8,904 nt of DNA, taken from NCBI GenBank assembly GCA_020054965.1, contig JAIMZO010000048.1, forward strand, positions 1 through 8,904, given 5' to 3'. Numbering within the stretch: the stretch's first letter is position 1; every line of letters starts with the position of its first letter. A model generated the notes under the pieces. It was not told the origin of the DNA and ran no database searches. It worked only from the letters and a program-made list of their open reading frames with translations. This stretch comes from Spirochaeta sp. GTDB lineage: Bacteria > Spirochaetota > Spirochaetia > Sphaerochaetales > Sphaerochaetaceae. A program made the position numbers and the translations under genes. Shown one piece after another: positions 1 through 6,167 of this stretch.

Positions 1-102
1 TGCAAGTTCCTGCAAGGAGGAAGCATCTTTTGCACAGGAAGAAAACAGCAAAACAAGAAAAAAGGAGAACAGAAGGAGCTTCCACAATCGTGTTTTCTTC
101 AT
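1..102 (-). CDS. N-terminus of a putative lipoprotein, cut by the window edge
   Basis: The 34 codons visible read as a textbook lipoprotein signal peptide: a basic start (MKKTRLWK), a hydrophobic core rich in Leu and Phe (residues 9-20), then a lipobox FSSC with Cys23 as the predicted lipidated residue, followed by AKDASS. The ATG at 102-100 is preceded by AGGAG with an 8-nt spacer. The gene starts 26 nt after the end of rnpB on the same strand, so it may be transcribed with it. The rest of the protein is outside the window and its function cannot be told. Oddly, a strong terminator-like hairpin (58-115) covers the ribosome binding site, the start codon and the first codons. The signal peptide is unlikely to arise by chance, but expression is uncertain. 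Confidence 0.62.
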   Translation of the reverse strand, partial: MKKTRLWKLLLFSFFLVLLFSSCAKDASSLQELA

Positions 103-115
103 CCTCTGTTCTCCT
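58..115 (-). terminator. Intrinsic terminator after rnpB, overlapping the lipoprotein start
   Basis: On the minus strand, AGGAGAACAGA (115-105) pairs perfectly over 11 bp with TCTGTTCTCCT (73-63). GGA (104-102) then pairs with TCC (77-75) across a one-base bulge, leaving a loop of about 24 nt. Six T residues (63-58) follow at once. This has the form of a Rho-independent terminator for the dnaG-rpoD-rnpB transcript, though the loop is longer than usual. It contains the Shine-Dalgarno sequence and the A of the start codon of the lipoprotein gene, so it could instead be an attenuator for that gene. Confidence 0.65.
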
Positions 116-128
116 GTCTAGCATAAAA

Positions 129-463
129 CAAGGCAAGCAATAAGCCGGGTTCTGTTTGTGATGATCATCTATCCAAGAACCTTGTTGCCAAGGCTCTTTA
201 GCAACCGACCCGCAGGTGCAGGGCGGACAACCCACCTGCTGCTTGGTTTTGCTCCTGACGAGGCTTACCCTGCCACCCCTGTTGCCAGTGGTGCGGTGGG
301 CTCTTACCCCACCTTTTCACCCTTACCGGAAAACCGGCGGTATTTTTTCTGTGGTGCTCTCTGTAGCGTTACCGCTCCCGGGTGTTACCCGGCGTCATGT
401 CCTATGGAGCCCGGACTTTCCTCAAGCGGCTGGTAGCCGCCCGCGATCATCTAGCCTACCTTG
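129..463 (-). ncRNA. rnpB: RNase P RNA, class A
   Basis: Catalytic RNA of ribonuclease P, which removes the 5' leaders of pre-tRNAs together with the RnpA protein. Read on minus, the sequence holds the class A landmarks in order: GAGGAAAGTCCGGGCTCC (P4 5' side, about 407-424), the ACAGA and ATACCGCC region, GGTAAGGGTGAAAAGGTG, GTAAGAGCCCACCG, the AGGAGCAAAACCAAG region matching L15 (the tRNA CCA-binding loop), GGATAGATGATCATCAC, and ACAGAACCCGGCTTAT near the 3' end (140-154). The ends are set by a P1 helix in which CAAGGTAGGC (463-454) pairs over 10 bp with GCTTGCCTTG (138-129). The length of about 335 nt is short for class A (E. coli 377). It starts 8 nt after the stop codon of the zinc-ribbon gene and I see no convincing promoter of its own, so it is probably processed from the operon transcript. 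Exact ends are inferred from the P1 pairing. Confidence 0.97.
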
Positions 464-471
464 AAAAAAAC

Positions 472-1290
472 CTAGAGCAAATCGTCGAATTCACTGCTAT
501 CGACAAAGTCGGAAAGACCGCCTTCCTCGATATCCACATCTTCAACATGCTTGCGGAACTTCTCTTCTGCACCTTCAGCTTCCTCATAGAAGAGGATACG
601 ACTGCAGTACGGGCAGAATTCAATTTCCTTTGCTGCCCTGACTTCATTGACAAACTGATTTGGAAGAACAATATGACAGCCCTGGCATACCAATCCATGG
701 ATGGGAACAATCCCCTTTCCTTTCTTGTTCTTCACAATATTGCAGAACTTGTTGTACAAGTCTTCATCAATGTCACCGCCAATGTAACTCAGGCACTTTT
801 TCTCCAGTGCTTCCAGTTTCTTCCTCTTCTCATCGAGCAGGGCTTCAATCTTGCTTGCCTCGCTGTCAACTTCCTGTTTCTGGAGTGACATCAACTGCTC
901 TTTCTCAGTAAGGCTTTCACTATACTCATTGACCTGCTTCTCTTTCACATGCAACTGCTTGAGCAGGCTCTGTTCCTTTGTTGCAGCATCCTTGATCTCT
1001 TTCTCCAACGCCTCAAATTCACGCTGGGTACTGATCAACTCCATCTGCTTCTCAGAGTTTTCACGAGCCAATACTGCATCATCATACTGGATGTGAAGGC
1101 TTTTCAGATCATCCTTCGCTGCCTCACTTTTCGTATGTTCCTCAATATATTCAAGGTTGATCTTGTCGAGCAGTTCCTGCTTAACCTTCAAATCCCTTGG
1201 CAACTTGACAATCTCATCCTCAAGCGCAAACCGGTCACTAAGGTCTTCCTGCAGCTGGTTGAGTCTTGCAAATACTTCTGCTTCTTCCAT
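472..1290 (-). CDS. Coiled-coil protein with C4 zinc ribbon (zf-RING_7 / DUF164 family)
   Basis: A 272-residue soluble protein. Residues about 10-165 form a long, charged, heptad-rich helical hairpin (coiled coil). This is followed by a C-terminal zinc ribbon with two Cys-x2-Cys knuckles, C202-x2-C205 (VCQGC) and C226-x2-C229 (FCPYC). A strongly acidic tail (about 237-272) ends in SSEFDDLL. The architecture matches the zf-RING_7 (PF02591) family, whose members have been linked to ribosome or nucleic-acid functions without a firmly settled role. The gene lies 19 nt downstream of rpoD and directly upstream of rnpB, which supports an information-processing role. Two ATGs stand in tandem at 1293 and 1290. 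The second sits at a better distance from AGGGAG and is preferred. The family assignment is confident; the molecular function is not. Confidence 0.9.
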   Translation of the reverse strand: MEEAEVFARLNQLQEDLSDRFALEDEIVKLPRDLKVKQELLDKINLEYIEEHTKSEAAKDDLKSLHIQYDDAVLARENSEKQMELISTQREFEALEKEIKDAATKEQSLLKQLHVKEKQVNEYSESLTEKEQLMSLQKQEVDSEASKIEALLDEKRKKLEALEKKCLSYIGGDIDEDLYNKFCNIVKNKKGKGIVPIHGLVCQGCHIVLPNQFVNEVRAAKEIEFCPYCSRILFYEEAEGAEEKFRKHVEDVDIEEGGLSDFVDSSEFDDLL

Positions 1291-1309
1291 CATCTTCTCC
1301 CTGTATCTC

Positions 1310-3364
1310 TCAAATGAAATCCTTCAATTTCCTGCTTCGTTTTGGATGCCGGAGCCGTCTCAAAGCTTTGGCTTCAATCTGGCGGATACGTTCCCTTGTT
1401 ACCTCAAAATACAACCCAACTTCCTCGAGTGTCAATGAATACCCGTCATCAAGTCCGAATCGCATTTTCAGCACTTCCTGCTCTCTTGCAGGCAGTGTAG
1501 CCAAAACGTCCTTCAGCTGTTCCTGCAGGAGCGAATATGCTGTCTGCGTGGCGGGATTCTCCACTTCCTTGTCCTCAATGAAATCACTGAGCAAGGAGTC
1601 TTCCTCTTCACCGACTGGAGTCTCAAGACTGATCGGCTCACGGGCAACATTCTTGACTGCCTTGACCTTGATCTCGGTCCAGCCCAGCTTCTCAGCCACT
1701 TCCTCATCGGTAGGTTCGCGACCCAGGGACTGCATAAGCATCCTTGACTCCCGCACCACCTTGTTGATCTGCTCTATCATGTGTACCGGGACCCTGATGG
1801 TTCTTGCCTGATCACTGATCGAACGGGTGATTGCCTGGCGGATCCACCATGTAGCATATGTCGAGAATTTGAAACCCTTACGGTATTCGAACTTCTCAAC
1901 TGCCTTGATCAATCCAATATTGCCTTCCTGGACCAAGTCAAAGAAGTGCAAGCCTCGGTTGGTATATTTCTTTGCGATGGAGACTACCAGACGCAAGTTT
2001 GCCCTGATCAACCTATCCTTCGCATCCTTCATCATCTTCTGACCATACTTGATCTTGGTGGAATGAATCAGGATATTCTCACATGTATCCTGGAACTGGT
2101 ATTCTATCAGTTTCAGGTCCTTCTCCGTAAGCTGTAAGTCCCTGATCAGGTCCTTGATTGTATCACTGCTGAGATGGAGCTCTTCCTCAATGATGGTACT
2201 TTTACCCTGGGTTGCAAGGTCACGGCCAAGTTGACGAAGCTCCTTGGGGTTGGTTATATGCAACTTATTTTCCAGTTGCTGCTTCTTCTCTTTGTATGAG
2301 CGAATCCTGTTCTCTGCATCAATGAAGTCATGGGTGAAGGAGGTGATTTCCTCAGGTTGCAGTTCAATCTTTCCAAGCTTCTTGAGCAGGGCCTTCCTTG
2401 ATTTCAGGAGTTCCTCATCACGCAAGATATCCTCGCCTGTGCTGATCATCTGCTCCTTCTTGCCCATATAGCTCTTCAGGCCAGCCTGAACTTCCTTCAA
2501 GGGTTCCTTGTAGAACTGGTTGAAACGCTTCTGTATCGTAACAAGTTCCTTATAATCCTTTGCGCTGTACTCTTCTTCCTGCCCCTCGATTTTCAGGTTG
2601 AGTGTCTTGAAGATTTCATAGAAACGGGTAATCATGACACCGCTTTCCTGGATGACTTCCCTGATGATCAAGGCTCCGTCTTCCATCTTCTTGCTCAGCT
2701 CAACCTCTTGTTCAGCGGTCAGGAGGTTCTCCCTCCCAATTTCCCTGAGATACAAGCGAATGGGATCATCACCACTGGTATCGCTCTTATCGGTACCGAG
2801 GATTGTATTGTGCCTGCCATGATCGCTGTCCCCATCCCGTTCTTCCAGGCTGGAGATGTCAACAAAGCGTTCACCACCCCCTACCGAATCATCATCGGTA
2901 CCTAAGGCAGTCCAGTCACTCTTTATGGAATCATCTTCCTCATCATCTTCATCAAGCGCATCATCGTCATCGTCCGCATCGCTATCAGACCCATGTGTTG
3001 CTTTCTTCTTGGACTTCTCTTCATCATCCTTGGTATGTTCATCAGGAAAATGTTCAATCAAGTCATCAACCGTGATGCTCTCATCATCATCAAGAAGGTC
3101 ATCCGGCTCATCATCAAGGTCATCGGTATCGATTTCATCGGGATTCGGACCGTCCGGGAAAACACCAGCAACATGGGCATCCTCACTCTCTGTGACATCA
3201 ATTTCCAGTTCACTGAGTGTTTGCATGATTTCATCGACAGCCTCATCCGTGGCATGTTTCGGCCCAAGAGCGTTACGTATCTCGTTCTTGGTCACCTGTC
3301 CGGTCTCTGCTGCGCGCGCTACCATGTCCTTGAGAATGGTCTGCGAAATAGTTTCATCAAGCAT
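1310..3364 (-). CDS. rpoD: RNA polymerase primary sigma factor (sigma-70)
   Basis: Housekeeping sigma factor that directs RNA polymerase to -35/-10 promoters. At 684 residues it is longer than E. coli sigma-70 (613). Region 1.1 is at about 1-60. A very acidic low-complexity segment spans about 76-160. Region 1.2 follows ([11 protein letters not shown], 200-210), then a large non-conserved region (about 255-440). Region 2 is near-invariant ([20 protein letters not shown], 451-470; [24 protein letters not shown], 500-512). Region 3 is at about 525-600. Region 4.2 carries the -35-binding helix-turn-helix ([20 protein letters not shown], 655-674). The C-terminus KLKDFI is typical. It starts 22 nt after dnaG with AGG upstream of the ATG. 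Placement between dnaG and a zinc-ribbon gene is a variant of the macromolecular-synthesis operon. Confidence 0.99.
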   Translation of the reverse strand: MLDETISQTILKDMVARAAETGQVTKNEIRNALGPKHATDEAVDEIMQTLSELEIDVTESEDAHVAGVFPDGPNPDEIDTDDLDDEPDDLLDDDESITVDDLIEHFPDEHTKDDEEKSKKKATHGSDSDADDDDDALDEDDEEDDSIKSDWTALGTDDDSVGGGERFVDISSLEERDGDSDHGRHNTILGTDKSDTSGDDPIRLYLREIGRENLLTAEQEVELSKKMEDGALIIREVIQESGVMITRFYEIFKTLNLKIEGQEEEYSAKDYKELVTIQKRFNQFYKEPLKEVQAGLKSYMGKKEQMISTGEDILRDEELLKSRKALLKKLGKIELQPEEITSFTHDFIDAENRIRSYKEKKQQLENKLHITNPKELRQLGRDLATQGKSTIIEEELHLSSDTIKDLIRDLQLTEKDLKLIEYQFQDTCENILIHSTKIKYGQKMMKDAKDRLIRANLRLVVSIAKKYTNRGLHFFDLVQEGNIGLIKAVEKFEYRKGFKFSTYATWWIRQAITRSISDQARTIRVPVHMIEQINKVVRESRMLMQSLGREPTDEEVAEKLGWTEIKVKAVKNVAREPISLETPVGEEEDSLLSDFIEDKEVENPATQTAYSLLQEQLKDVLATLPAREQEVLKMRFGLDDGYSLTLEEVGLYFEVTRERIRQIEAKALRRLRHPKRSRKLKDFI
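2885..3139 (-). repeat. Asp/Glu low-complexity tract within rpoD
   Basis: The codons for RpoD residues about 76-160 are dominated by GAT, GAC and GAA. On the plus strand this appears as runs of ATC/GTC/TTC triplets, such as tcatcatcatc. The encoded stretch contains blocks such as [15 protein letters not shown]. It lies between region 1.1 and region 1.2. Such triplet-rich DNA can change length by slippage, and the acidic segment could mimic DNA or extend the autoinhibitory role of region 1.1. Both ideas are inference. The tract also creates a serine-rich open frame on the opposite strand, which is not a gene. Confidence 0.6.
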
Positions 3365-3386
3365 CTGTATTTCTTACCTACCCTGT

Positions 3387-5183
3387 TTACATCTCCTGTC
3401 CAAGAGTACGCTTGAGTTGTGCTATCTTGGCATCAATCTCAGTCTTCTCCCGAAGCAGTTCCTCAATCCCTTCATCCTCAGTTCCGTCCTGAAGACTAAT
3501 ATCCAAAAGTCGTTTATTGCTTAAACGACGCTTCTCATAATTACGCAGTTGAATTCGATTCACTGCTTCATTGAGAACCTCAGCTGGAGCCAGCCGGAAT
3601 TCCTCCATTGCAAAGGACGATGCTACGTCACTTCGCAATTGCGGGTCTTCAATCATCTGCAAGATATACTCATCGTGCTTTCCGACATCTTCCCGTGCAG
3701 CTTCCTCCAATACATCGTAGAGAGCTTCAGCCTCACTGTCCTCCAAGTCCTCAACAGCTAATTTGTATCGTGTTTGCAAATACAAATCCCGGTTGTTGAC
3801 CAGTGTCAGCATTGCATACAAATCAACAGAAATGGTCGCTGGATTCAACGCCCGGATCTGTCTCCCCTCATTCCTTGCAACCGGTTTCGCAACAACCCGC
3901 TCCTTACGTGAATAATCGTCAAGAATTGACGACTCGTCAACATTCAACAGGGAAGCCAAGGTTTTTATTAGATCCTGCTTCTCAATCGACGACTGTGTGA
4001 CGTCCAAATATGGCCGAACCGCATGAAATACAGAGGTTTTGCCTTTGGACGTCAGTGTATCATACTGGTTTACCGCATTGTTTACAAGATAATGAAACCC
4101 TTGAACTGCATGTTGCAGCTCATTTTGCAGGGCTTCCTCCCCTTTCTCCTGCACCAACTCTGAGGCATCCTTTGCACTCTTGAGCATGAGCACAGAATTT
4201 TCCATGCCTAAATCCTGGGCAATGACCAAAGCTTTCTGGGCTGCACTCCGCCCTGCCCTGTCGCTATCAAAGAGAATCTGCACCGAGGTACAATATCTCC
4301 TGAGCAACTTACCCTGGTCTTCAGTAAAGGATGTACCCAATGGAGCCATTGCATTGGTGAAACCACTCTGATGCAGTGCCACCACATCGAAATTTCCTTC
4401 ACAGAGTATCGCCTTCTGGGTTTTCTTGATGGTTTCAAGTGATTCATACAAGCCAAACAGGTTGTGTTTCTTGCTGTAGATCATTGTCTCTGGGGTATTG
4501 ATGTACTTTGCCTTCGAGGTATTTGAAAGGTCCCTCCCACCGAAAGCTACCGTCTTGCCTTGCCAGTTACGGATGGGAAACATCAATCGGTCACGAAACA
4601 GCGGGAAACGGGGATTGTTCTGGCTGAAGAGACCACTCTGCTTGAGGAGTTCATCGCTGTAATGGTGTTTGCGGAGGAATGCATACAACCATTGCCCATC
4701 AGAGGGGGCATAGCCAAGGTTGAATCGTTCCCACATTTCCTCGCTGACATTACGTTCTCTCAGATACGCCCTGGCTTGTTCTGCTTGTCGAGAATTCACC
4801 AGAAGGTAGTGAAACGATCCAGCAATCTTGTCATGGAGCTCAAACAAGGTCTCTTTCAGGTCACGCTTACCTCGGTCCTCTTCAGTCTCATCTGCAAGTT
4901 CAATGTTTGCCCTTCTTGCCAGCATCTTGACTGACTCGACAAAACTCACCTTCTCCATCTCCATGAGGAAGTCGAACATCGAGCCGCCTTTCTTGCAACT
5001 GAAACAGTAATAGAACCCTTGTTCATCAACTACGGAAAAGGACGGGGTTTTCTCTTCATGGAAAGGGCAGAGGCCCCAAAGCCTTCCACCCCTGGCACTC
5101 AAGGTGACATAATCAGAGACTACCTCACTGAGTGGGATTCGTGCCTTGATCTGTTCAAGTACCGATTCCGAAATCTTTGCCAT
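3387..5183 (-). CDS. dnaG: DNA primase
   Basis: Synthesises RNA primers at the replication fork in partnership with the DnaB helicase. At 598 residues it has the usual length. The N-terminal CHC2 zinc-binding domain shows C39, H42, C60 and C63 (LCPFHEEKTPSFSV, then YYCFSCKKGG). The catalytic core follows with FGGRDL and KYINTPET (214-232). The TOPRIM domain has E262 in LCEGNFDVV and the D306-S-D308 metal site in LFDSDRAGRSAA. The C-terminal part (about 440-598) is helical and less conserved, as expected for the helicase-binding domain. The start is ATG with TAGGGA upstream. That Shine-Dalgarno overlaps the stop codon of the preceding gene (TAG at 5194-5192), so the two are probably translationally coupled. 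rpoD follows after 22 nt. Confidence 0.99.
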   Translation of the reverse strand: MAKISESVLEQIKARIPLSEVVSDYVTLSARGGRLWGLCPFHEEKTPSFSVVDEQGFYYCFSCKKGGSMFDFLMEMEKVSFVESVKMLARRANIELADETEEDRGKRDLKETLFELHDKIAGSFHYLLVNSRQAEQARAYLRERNVSEEMWERFNLGYAPSDGQWLYAFLRKHHYSDELLKQSGLFSQNNPRFPLFRDRLMFPIRNWQGKTVAFGGRDLSNTSKAKYINTPETMIYSKKHNLFGLYESLETIKKTQKAILCEGNFDVVALHQSGFTNAMAPLGTSFTEDQGKLLRRYCTSVQILFDSDRAGRSAAQKALVIAQDLGMENSVLMLKSAKDASELVQEKGEEALQNELQHAVQGFHYLVNNAVNQYDTLTSKGKTSVFHAVRPYLDVTQSSIEKQDLIKTLASLLNVDESSILDDYSRKERVVAKPVARNEGRQIRALNPATISVDLYAMLTLVNNRDLYLQTRYKLAVEDLEDSEAEALYDVLEEAAREDVGKHDEYILQMIEDPQLRSDVASSFAMEEFRLAPAEVLNEAVNRIQLRNYEKRRLSNKRLLDISLQDGTEDEGIEELLREKTEIDAKIAQLKRTLGQEM

Positions 5184-5191
5184 CGCTTTCC

Positions 5192-5632
5192 CTAATCCCG
5201 TATGATCGGGCTTTGTTGAAGATCTATCCTCATGAGATCATCAATCTCTTCCTTGGAATAGAGCCTCCCCTTTCCGATTCCCGGACATGACTTTTTCTCT
5301 TCTTCCCAATGTTCCTCGCTCTCCAGTATGCTCATCCAGAACGGATAGGTCCTACACTGCCTGGGTCGTCCTTCGTATACCGAACAACCCTTTTCGTTCA
5401 GGAACACACAGTCGTAATTCTGTTTTTCCTTCAAACTGATCATGGAGAATGCACCCATATCAACCATTCGGCAATAGGTTTCTATGAATGCTTGCTCATC
5501 CATACCGGTATGGGCACAAAGTCGATCAAGATCTGGTTGCGAGAGAAATACATACCCCGGTTCACAGCTGCAACAATAGCGGCAACCCTCTACACAAGAA
5601 AACCGCAAGCCATCCTCATAGAAGCAACTCAT
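5192..5632 (-). CDS. YkgJ family cysteine-cluster protein
   Basis: A small protein of 146 residues with the cysteine pattern of the YkgJ/UPF0153 family (PF03692, putative zinc- or iron-chelating domain). FSCVEGCRYCCSC near the N-terminus gives C-x3-C-x2-C-C-x-C. It is followed by YDCVFLNEKGCSVYEGRPRQC and a last SCPG. The GRPRQCRTYPFW block is the family hallmark. No enzymatic role is established for most members; a metal-binding role is inferred. ATG 5632 is preceded by AAGGGG at a good distance. An in-frame GTG at 5638 would add two residues but lies within the ribosome binding site. It heads the dnaG-rpoD operon, 8 nt from dnaG, and begins only 29 nt after the terminator of tRNA-Tyr. Confidence 0.9.
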   Translation of the reverse strand: MSCFYEDGLRFSCVEGCRYCCSCEPGYVFLSQPDLDRLCAHTGMDEQAFIETYCRMVDMGAFSMISLKEKQNYDCVFLNEKGCSVYEGRPRQCRTYPFWMSILESEEHWEEEKKSCPGIGKGRLYSKEEIDDLMRIDLQQSPIIRD

Positions 5633-5661
5633 CGACACCCCTTTTTCACGATTCAGACAGG

Positions 5662-5690
5662 AAAAAGGCCTTCCTCAAAGAAGAAGGCCT
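5662..5690 (-). terminator. Intrinsic terminator of tRNA-Tyr
   Basis: On minus, AGGCCTTC (5690-5683), a 9-nt loop, and the exact complement GAAGGCCT (5673-5666) form an 8-bp GC-rich stem followed by a run of T. It begins 5 nt after the tRNA 3' end. It also stands between the tRNA-Tyr promoter and the ykgJ-dnaG-rpoD operon. Confidence 0.9.
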
Positions 5691-5695
5691 CCAAG

Positions 5696-5777
5696 TGGAG
5701 AGAGAAGGATTCGAACCTTCGAAGGTATAACCAACAGATTTACAGTCTGCCCCCTTTGGCCACTCGGGAACCTCTCC
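5696..5777 (-). tRNA. tRNA-Tyr (GUA anticodon)
   Basis: 82 nt, class II with a long variable arm as expected for bacterial tRNA-Tyr. The acceptor stem GGAGAGG pairs with TCTCTCC (last pair G-U). The anticodon loop is CTGTAAA, giving GUA, between stems GCAGA and TCTGT. The T arm is GAAGG TTCGAAT CCTTC and the discriminator is A. The CCA end is not encoded (A is followed by CTT) and must be added by nucleotidyltransferase. Confidence 0.97.
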
Positions 5778-5795
5778 ATGCCAAAAGACACTGGT

Positions 5796-5824
5796 ACATT
5801 ACAAACTTAGCACTGTTTTGTCAA
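5796..5824 (-). promoter_or_regulatory. Sigma-70 promoter of tRNA-Tyr
   Basis: On minus, a consensus -35 TTGACA (5824-5819), a 17-nt spacer, and a weak -10 TAATGT (5801-5796). Transcription would start near 5789, about 12 nt before the mature tRNA. The perfect -35 and spacing support the call; the -10 matches only partly. Confidence 0.6.
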
Positions 5825-5880
5825 CCTGCTTGGTTAAAATTCTTGATTTCTCTCATTGCTTGGCGTTTTTCCCCAAGTTC

Positions 5881-5909
5881 TTGACAGATTTCCCCTCTGT
5901 CGATATAGT
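5881..5909 (+). promoter_or_regulatory. Sigma-70 promoter of tRNA-Thr
   Basis: Consensus -35 TTGACA (5881-5886), 17-nt spacer, and -10 TATAGT (5904-5909), placing the start near 5916, a few bases before the tRNA. It is one of the strongest promoter matches in the window. It is divergent from the tRNA-Tyr promoter, with about 56 bp between their -35 boxes. Confidence 0.88.
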
Positions 5910-5922
5910 GCACAGAGTCAAA

Positions 5923-5994
5923 GCCGACTTAGCTCAGCGGTAGAGCACGTGACTTGTAATCTCGGGGTCGTCAGTTCAATCCTGACAGTCGGCT
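5923..5994 (+). tRNA. tRNA-Thr (UGU anticodon)
   Basis: 72 nt. The acceptor GCCGACT pairs with AGTCGGC, the D stem is GCTC/GAGC, and the anticodon loop CTTGTAA gives UGU. The T arm is GTCAG TTCAATC CTGAC and the discriminator is T. CCA is not encoded. The anticodon stem CGTGA/TCTCG contains a central U-U mismatch (positions 29-41), which is unusual but can be tolerated. The other four pairs are intact. Confidence 0.96.
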
Positions 5995-5999
5995 CACAT

Positions 6000-6030
6000 A
6001 GGGGCACAGCATTACGGTGTGCCTCTTTTT
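6000..6030 (+). terminator. Intrinsic terminator of tRNA-Thr
   Basis: AGGGGCACA (6000-6008), a 9-nt loop, and TGTGCCTCT (6018-6026) form a 9-bp stem with one G-U pair, followed by five T residues. It starts 6 nt after the tRNA end and separates it from rpsD. Confidence 0.9.
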
Positions 6031-6083
6031 CATTTTCAGGTACAACTGTGCTTACATGTAAATCCAACTGTCCTGCTGATATC

Positions 6084-6112
6084 TTGCAACAAATGGAAAT
6101 ACTTGGTATAGA
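6084..6112 (+). promoter_or_regulatory. Putative promoter of rpsD
   Basis: TTGCAA (6084-6089), a 17-nt spacer, and TATAGA (6107-6112), followed by an AT-rich stretch. The predicted start near 6119 leaves a leader of about 50 nt before rpsD. The match is moderate, but the position just after the tRNA-Thr terminator fits. Confidence 0.55.
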
Positions 6113-6121
6113 TAGTATTTG

Positions 6122-6162
6122 TTAGCCTTGGCTAATAAAATAATCGATTAGGTGGTACTAAT
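6122..6162 (+). promoter_or_regulatory. rpsD leader with competing hairpins around the ribosome binding site
   Basis: Hairpin A is TTAGC-CTTG-GCTAA (6122-6135), with a CUUG tetraloop. Hairpin C is ATTAG (6147-6151) paired with CTAAT (6158-6162), placing most of the Shine-Dalgarno AGGTGG (6150-6155) in its loop. CTAAT at 6132-6136 could pair instead with ATTAG 6147-6151, excluding both A and C. The Shine-Dalgarno is about 12 nt from the ATG, longer than usual unless hairpin C shortens the distance. S4 represses its own translation in several bacteria, so an S4-responsive leader is plausible. This is inference. Confidence 0.4.
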
Positions 6163-6167
6163 ACACT

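Noticed and set aside
464..500. T7 run just before rnpB as a terminator of the zinc-ribbon gene
   Set aside because: The only nearby hairpin (GTCGA/TCGAC) ends about 15 nt before the T run and is weak. rnpB has no separate promoter that I can see.
382..888. Plus-strand open frame of 168 codons
   Set aside because: It lies antisense to rnpB and the zinc-ribbon gene, and its product resembles no family. It is a shadow of the real minus-strand genes.
2856..3524. Plus-strand serine-rich open frame of 222 codons
   Set aside because: The serine runs come from the complement of the GAT/GAA-rich acidic tract of rpoD, so it is a composition artefact.
5309..5884. Plus-strand open frame of 191 codons crossing tRNA-Tyr
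   Set aside because: It is antisense to ykgJ and runs through the terminator and tRNA gene. It has no recognisable domain.
6122..6135. CUUG hairpin as an intrinsic terminator before rpsD
   Set aside because: The stem is only 5-6 bp, AT-rich, and not followed by a T run. A leader element fits better.
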